Of a stretch of 8,582 bases of DNA, positions 5,568 to 8,582 are shown in pieces. The translations under genes and the position numbers were made by a program. This stretch comes from Candidatus Heimdallarchaeota archaeon. Its GTDB lineage: Archaea > Asgardarchaeota > Heimdallarchaeia > Heimdallarchaeales > Kariarchaeaceae. Numbering within the stretch: position 1 is the first letter of the stretch; each line of letters starts with the position of its first letter. The notes under the pieces were generated by a model that was not told where the DNA came from, made no database searches, and was given only the letters and a program-made list of their open reading frames with translations. The stretch is taken from assembly GCA_015522385.1 (NCBI GenBank), contig WAMJ01000152.1:1-8582 (forward strand). Reading direction: 5' to 3'.

Positions 5568-7581
5568 CTTCCAACATCTGCGAAATGAACGCGAACTTGT
5601 AAGCAAGATCCTCGATTACCTTTGTTAGTGGTTTTCCGAATCCATGTCCTGCCTTCCTCTCAATTCTCATGAGTATAGGATTATCACCCCCGTAGGTGTG
5701 CTGAAGGGTCGCTACAAACTTCAGAGTATGCGCGGGCACAACCCTGTTGTCCCCCTCTGCAGCAGTCACTAGTGTAGGAGGATACTCAACACCCTTTCTG
5801 ATGTTGTGTAGAGGGGAGTACTTGATGAGGAACCTGAAGTGATCTGGATTCTGTGGGTCTCCGTATTCCTTGAGCCAGAACCTACCAATGGTGAACTTGT
5901 GATACCTCAGCATATCAAGTACTCCTACCTGCGGGACTACAGCACCATAGAGGTCTGGTCGTTGGGTCATTACTGCACCGACCAGTAGCCCCCCATTACT
6001 CCTACCGTTTATCGCAAGTTTCTTCGGATTAGTATACCCCTCCGAGATCAGGTACTCTGCAGCAGCTATGAAATCATCAAAGACATTCTGTTTTTTTTCT
6101 AATAAAGCCTGATCATGCCATGTTTTTCCATACTCGCCACCACCCCGTAGATTCGCCACTGCATAGATCCCCCCGTTCCTCAGCCATGTGAGAAAATGAG
6201 GCTGGTAGTTCGGGGTGAGAGAGATCTTAAATCCTCCATATCCGTATAGGTACGTTGGGTTGTTTCCATCAAGCTTTATCCCCTTTTTGTAGGTTATATA
6301 CATGGGAATCTTGGTTCCGTCTTTCGATGTGTAGAATACCTGTTTCATCGTAAACTGATCTGAGCCAAAGTAAGGATAGTTCCCAAGGATCTCTGTTTCT
6401 CCAGAACCGTGGTTGTAGACATATGCAACCCTTGGATGGAAATAGCTCTCGAACATATATATGAAGTCATCGTCATCAGGTTTTCCCCAAACAGAAAGCA
6501 CAGAACCCATGGTAGGAAAATCAATAGTCTTGACAAGGTTCCCCTCCAAGTCGAGAAATTTCAATTGGTGGTGTGCATCCTTGAGGTAGACAATGGCGAT
6601 ACGATCTGACGTCAAAGTCGCAAAAGCTATCGCGTCATCACCTTCTGGGACTACCGTATCCATCTTCGAAACATCAGGGTTGTCGAGATCCAGCACTGTT
6701 ATCCGAAGGTTGGGGGAATCTTGACTTGTCAGGAGGTAAGCCTTCCTCCCAACTGTTCCTATCACGTTGTAGGTATATCCGTTCTGGTGTGGGACAATCG
6801 GAATGATACTACCCCCCTTGGCCATGTAGAACAGTGCGTTCTCGGGCATCGTTGAGTTGGAGGAGTAGATGAACATATTCTCATCGCTGTACATAACGGG
6901 TGTGGCCATGAAGGTCTTGTCCTCGGGGGTGAAGATGAGCGTATCAGTTTCTTGCGGTGTTCCGATGATATGAAGGAAAAGCTTAGCGTGCTTTGCCCTG
7001 TCTTCCTCTGACACATTAGTTTGATCTGGGAATTTCTGGTAATAGAATCCCGATGAATCCTCCTTCCAAGCTATGGAGGTGAACCTTACCCACCGGAGCC
7101 GCTCAAGCTGCTTCCCACCCTCTATATCCATTATGAGGATGTCCTGCCAGTCGCTCCCATGTATTGACAAGTTAACTGTAAGGATTTTCCCATCGGGGGA
7201 GACGCTCATCCCAGTGGATGCCGTGGTTCCGTCCTCACTCAGTGAGTTGATATCTAAGATAGCCTTCTTCTCACCGTTCTGAGAATAGATAATGGGTTGT
7301 GGTTGAACTCCAGACCTGAGTTGGTAGTAGTACTTCCCCGCTCTCTTCATCGGGAACATTATGACTTCGTAATTCTCGTAGTCCTTGGTAAATCGCTGTT
7401 TGAAGAAATTAATCCGTTCCTTCTCAATTACCCTGTTAACAAGTGAATTGTTCCTCTCTATAAACTCAAGAGTGCGATGATCCTCAGGATCCTCCAGATA
7501 TCTGTAAGGGTCTTCGACGACCGTTCCGTGAAAATCGTCTTTTTGGTCAACCCTCTCCATTGCCGGGTAGTCTAATTTCAT
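5554..7581 (-). CDS. Prolyl oligopeptidase, family S9A (EC 3.4.21.26)
   Basis: This cytoplasmic serine peptidase cuts short peptides after proline. Counted from the Met at 7581 the protein has 675 residues, normal for the family. It opens with the usual N-terminal block (DFHGTVVEDPYRYLEDPED), continues with a beta-propeller of roughly 65-400 that limits access to peptides, and ends in an alpha/beta-hydrolase domain. The catalytic triad is Ser528 in NGRSNGG, Asp611 in EGDNRVVP and His646 in KAGHGFGKP; Arg613 and Trp569 fit the substrate-binding Arg and the proline-stacking Trp. There is no signal peptide. An in-frame ATG at 7614 would add eleven residues outside the family block; a TATA-like TTATCA 27 bases before 7581 favours the shorter form. 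It is divergent from the aldehyde dehydrogenase and convergent with the small gene, so it is not in the kynurenine operon. Confidence 0.93.
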   Translation of the reverse strand: MKLDYPAMERVDQKDDFHGTVVEDPYRYLEDPEDHRTLEFIERNNSLVNRVIEKERINFFKQRFTKDYENYEVIMFPMKRAGKYYYQLRSGVQPQPIIYSQNGEKKAILDINSLSEDGTTASTGMSVSPDGKILTVNLSIHGSDWQDILIMDIEGGKQLERLRWVRFTSIAWKEDSSGFYYQKFPDQTNVSEEDRAKHAKLFLHIIGTPQETDTLIFTPEDKTFMATPVMYSDENMFIYSSNSTMPENALFYMAKGGSIIPIVPHQNGYTYNVIGTVGRKAYLLTSQDSPNLRITVLDLDNPDVSKMDTVVPEGDDAIAFATLTSDRIAIVYLKDAHHQLKFLDLEGNLVKTIDFPTMGSVLSVWGKPDDDDFIYMFESYFHPRVAYVYNHGSGETEILGNYPYFGSDQFTMKQVFYTSKDGTKIPMYITYKKGIKLDGNNPTYLYGYGGFKISLTPNYQPHFLTWLRNGGIYAVANLRGGGEYGKTWHDQALLEKKQNVFDDFIAAAEYLISEGYTNPKKLAINGRSNGGLLVGAVMTQRPDLYGAVVPQVGVLDMLRYHKFTIGRFWLKEYGDPQNPDHFRFLIKYSPLHNIRKGVEYPPTLVTAAEGDNRVVPAHTLKFVATLQHTYGGDNPILMRIERKAGHGFGKPLTKVIEDLAYKFAFISQMLEVNLS

Positions 7582-7604
7582 TATTTTCCCCAAAACTCGT
7601 TTTC

Positions 7605-7610
7605 TGATAA
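7605..7610 (-). promoter_or_regulatory. Weak TATA-like box for the oligopeptidase gene
   Basis: On the minus strand TTATCA is centred 26 to 27 bases before the ATG at 7581. The match is poor, but the spacing equals that of other genes here. If real, it makes the ATG at 7614 untranscribed. Confidence 0.3.
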
Positions 7611-7690
7611 GCATTATCCTTGTAGCAATCGAAAGAAATCAAGACGTAAACGCCTTCTTTGTATTCTTTTACTATTTGCTGTACAATAGG

Positions 7691-7696
7691 TTATAA
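7691..7696 (+). promoter_or_regulatory. TATA box for the aldehyde dehydrogenase gene
   Basis: TTATAA is centred 27 to 28 bases before the ATG at 7721, in the 139-base gap between divergent genes. No Shine-Dalgarno sequence precedes the ATG, so a leaderless mRNA is predicted. Confidence 0.55.
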
Positions 7697-7720
7697 GCAA
7701 CTATTTCATAGGTTTGTTGG

Positions 7721-8582
7721 ATGGAACTTCTGAGAAACTATATTGGAGGAAGATTCTTACCCCCAAAGTCAGAGGAGTACATTGAGAACTATAACCCAGC
7801 TACTGGTAAAGTTTACTCCCTTATACCTGACTCGTGTGCAGATGATGTCCACATTGCAGTTGAAGAGGCTTTGAGTGCGTGGAAGAGATGGAGTATCACG
7901 CCTGCAAATGATCGATCGAAAATACTTCTGCGAATTGCAGATTTGATCGAAGAGAGTCTGGAGGAACTGGCCTTAGCAGAGAGCATTGATAATGGGAAGC
8001 CAGTCAACCTCACCAGAGAGGTTGATATCCCAAGAGCAGCAGCAAATTTTCGGTTCTTTGCAACAGCAATCCTTCATGAGTCCACGGAGACATTTGTAAA
8101 TGAGAACACTTCATTGAACTATACCATCAGGCAACCCTTGGGTGTTGTAGGCTGTATAAGTCCGTGGAATCTTCCCCTGTATCTCTTTTCTTGGAAGATA
8201 GCTCCCGCTCTTGCCGCAGGTAACTGTGTTGTCGGAAAACCATCGGAAGTTACACCAATGACAGCCTATCTCCTTTCGAAAATATGCATCGAAGCAGGGC
8301 TACCCCCAGGAGTGCTGAATATCGTACATGGGTATGGAGCGAAAGTGGGTTCTGCTATCACCTCACATCCAGATATCAAAGCGATCAGTTTCACAGGGAG
8401 TACACGTACAGGTGAAGAGATAGCAAGGGTAGCGGCACCTATGTTCAAGAAGTTGTCATTGGAGATGGGGGGAAAAAATCCGTTCATTGTATTTGCAGAT
8501 GCTGATTATGACCGTGCATTAATTATGGCGGTGAGAGCGGCATTTAGTAATCAGGGTCAGATTTGCCTGTGTGGTTCGAGAA
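7721..8582 (+). CDS. Aldehyde dehydrogenase of the ALDH8A1/2-aminomuconate semialdehyde dehydrogenase type, 3' end outside the window
   Basis: The first 287 residues of an NAD-dependent aldehyde dehydrogenase that normally has about 480-490. The N-terminal NYIGGRFL and YNPATGKVY, then the SPWNLPLY motif with Asn150, the cofactor-contacting Lys173 in VGKPSEVTP, the FTGSTRTG loop (224-231), the general base Glu248 in LEMGGKNP and the catalytic Cys282 in NQGQICLCGSR are all present, so the visible part looks active. NFRFFA, SLEMGGKNP and NQGQICLC fit human ALDH8A1, now assigned as 2-aminomuconate semialdehyde dehydrogenase, as I recall its sequence. This matches the ACMSD gene upstream: ACMSD makes the semialdehyde that this enzyme would oxidise to 2-aminomuconate. 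It has its own promoter and is separated from ACMSD by the small gene and the oligopeptidase. The specificity is inferred; other hydroxymuconic-semialdehyde or betaine-aldehyde enzymes are close relatives. Confidence 0.88.
   Translation, partial: MELLRNYIGGRFLPPKSEEYIENYNPATGKVYSLIPDSCADDVHIAVEEALSAWKRWSITPANDRSKILLRIADLIEESLEELALAESIDNGKPVNLTREVDIPRAAANFRFFATAILHESTETFVNENTSLNYTIRQPLGVVGCISPWNLPLYLFSWKIAPALAAGNCVVGKPSEVTPMTAYLLSKICIEAGLPPGVLNIVHGYGAKVGSAITSHPDIKAISFTGSTRTGEEIARVAAPMFKKLSLEMGGKNPFIVFADADYDRALIMAVRAAFSNQGQICLCGSR

Noticed and set aside
6091..6098. Run of eight T (A8 on the coding strand) in the oligopeptidase gene, possible frameshift site
   Set aside because: The reading frame is intact across it (Glu-Lys-Lys) and the downstream catalytic domain is complete.
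7632..7660. AAAGAA/TTCTTT inverted repeat between the divergent oligopeptidase and aldehyde dehydrogenase genes
   Set aside because: Six-base low-complexity arms 17 bases apart are expected by chance in AT-rich intergenic DNA.
1..8582. RNA genes, CRISPR arrays, insertion sequences or attachment sites
   Set aside because: I saw no tRNA-like fold, regular spacer-repeat array, transposase frame or flanking terminal repeats; the window is almost fully covered by the listed genes.

Overview
The window looks archaeal. By eye the base composition is moderate, and AGA/AGG dominate the arginine codons. Five of the six genes that begin a transcript have a TATA-like box centred 25 to 28 bases before the ATG and no Shine-Dalgarno sequence, which is the layout of leaderless archaeal mRNAs; the sixth (the TPR gene) has its box about 30 bases upstream. 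The only gene that follows another without a gap uses a GTG start behind an AGGTGAT ribosome-binding site. Oxygen-dependent kynurenine genes in an archaeon make an Asgard (Heimdall-type) lineage an attractive guess, but nothing in the window proves the phylum.

Layout. 1-1484 (minus) is the open-ended 5' part of a large TPR-rich protein that I cannot name. 1485-1625 is a divergent promoter region with a striking cluster of CCAAT/ATTGG boxes. 1626-5301 (plus) holds three tryptophan-catabolism genes: kynureninase, kynurenine 3-monooxygenase and ACMS decarboxylase. 5379-5567 (plus) is a small unknown gene with its own promoter. Its end overlaps the end of a convergent prolyl oligopeptidase gene (5554-7581, minus). 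7582-7720 is a second divergent promoter region, and 7721-8582 (plus) is the 5' part of an ALDH8A1/AMSDH-type aldehyde dehydrogenase cut by the window edge. No stretch above 300 bases lacks a gene.

How the genes fit together. KMO converts kynurenine to 3-hydroxykynurenine, KynU cleaves this to 3-hydroxyanthranilate and alanine, ACMSD decarboxylates the ring-opened aminocarboxymuconate semialdehyde, and the aldehyde dehydrogenase would oxidise the product to 2-aminomuconate. ACMSD draws carbon away from quinolinate, so the set points to tryptophan breakdown rather than NAD synthesis. The ring-opening dioxygenase (3-hydroxyanthranilate 3,4-dioxygenase), tryptophan/indoleamine dioxygenase and kynurenine formamidase are not in the window and must be elsewhere if the pathway is complete. 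The prolyl oligopeptidase may supply amino acids from peptides, but its link to the pathway is only positional.

The enzymes are known families. The less explained parts are the TPR protein, the 62-residue protein and the motif cluster ahead of kynU.
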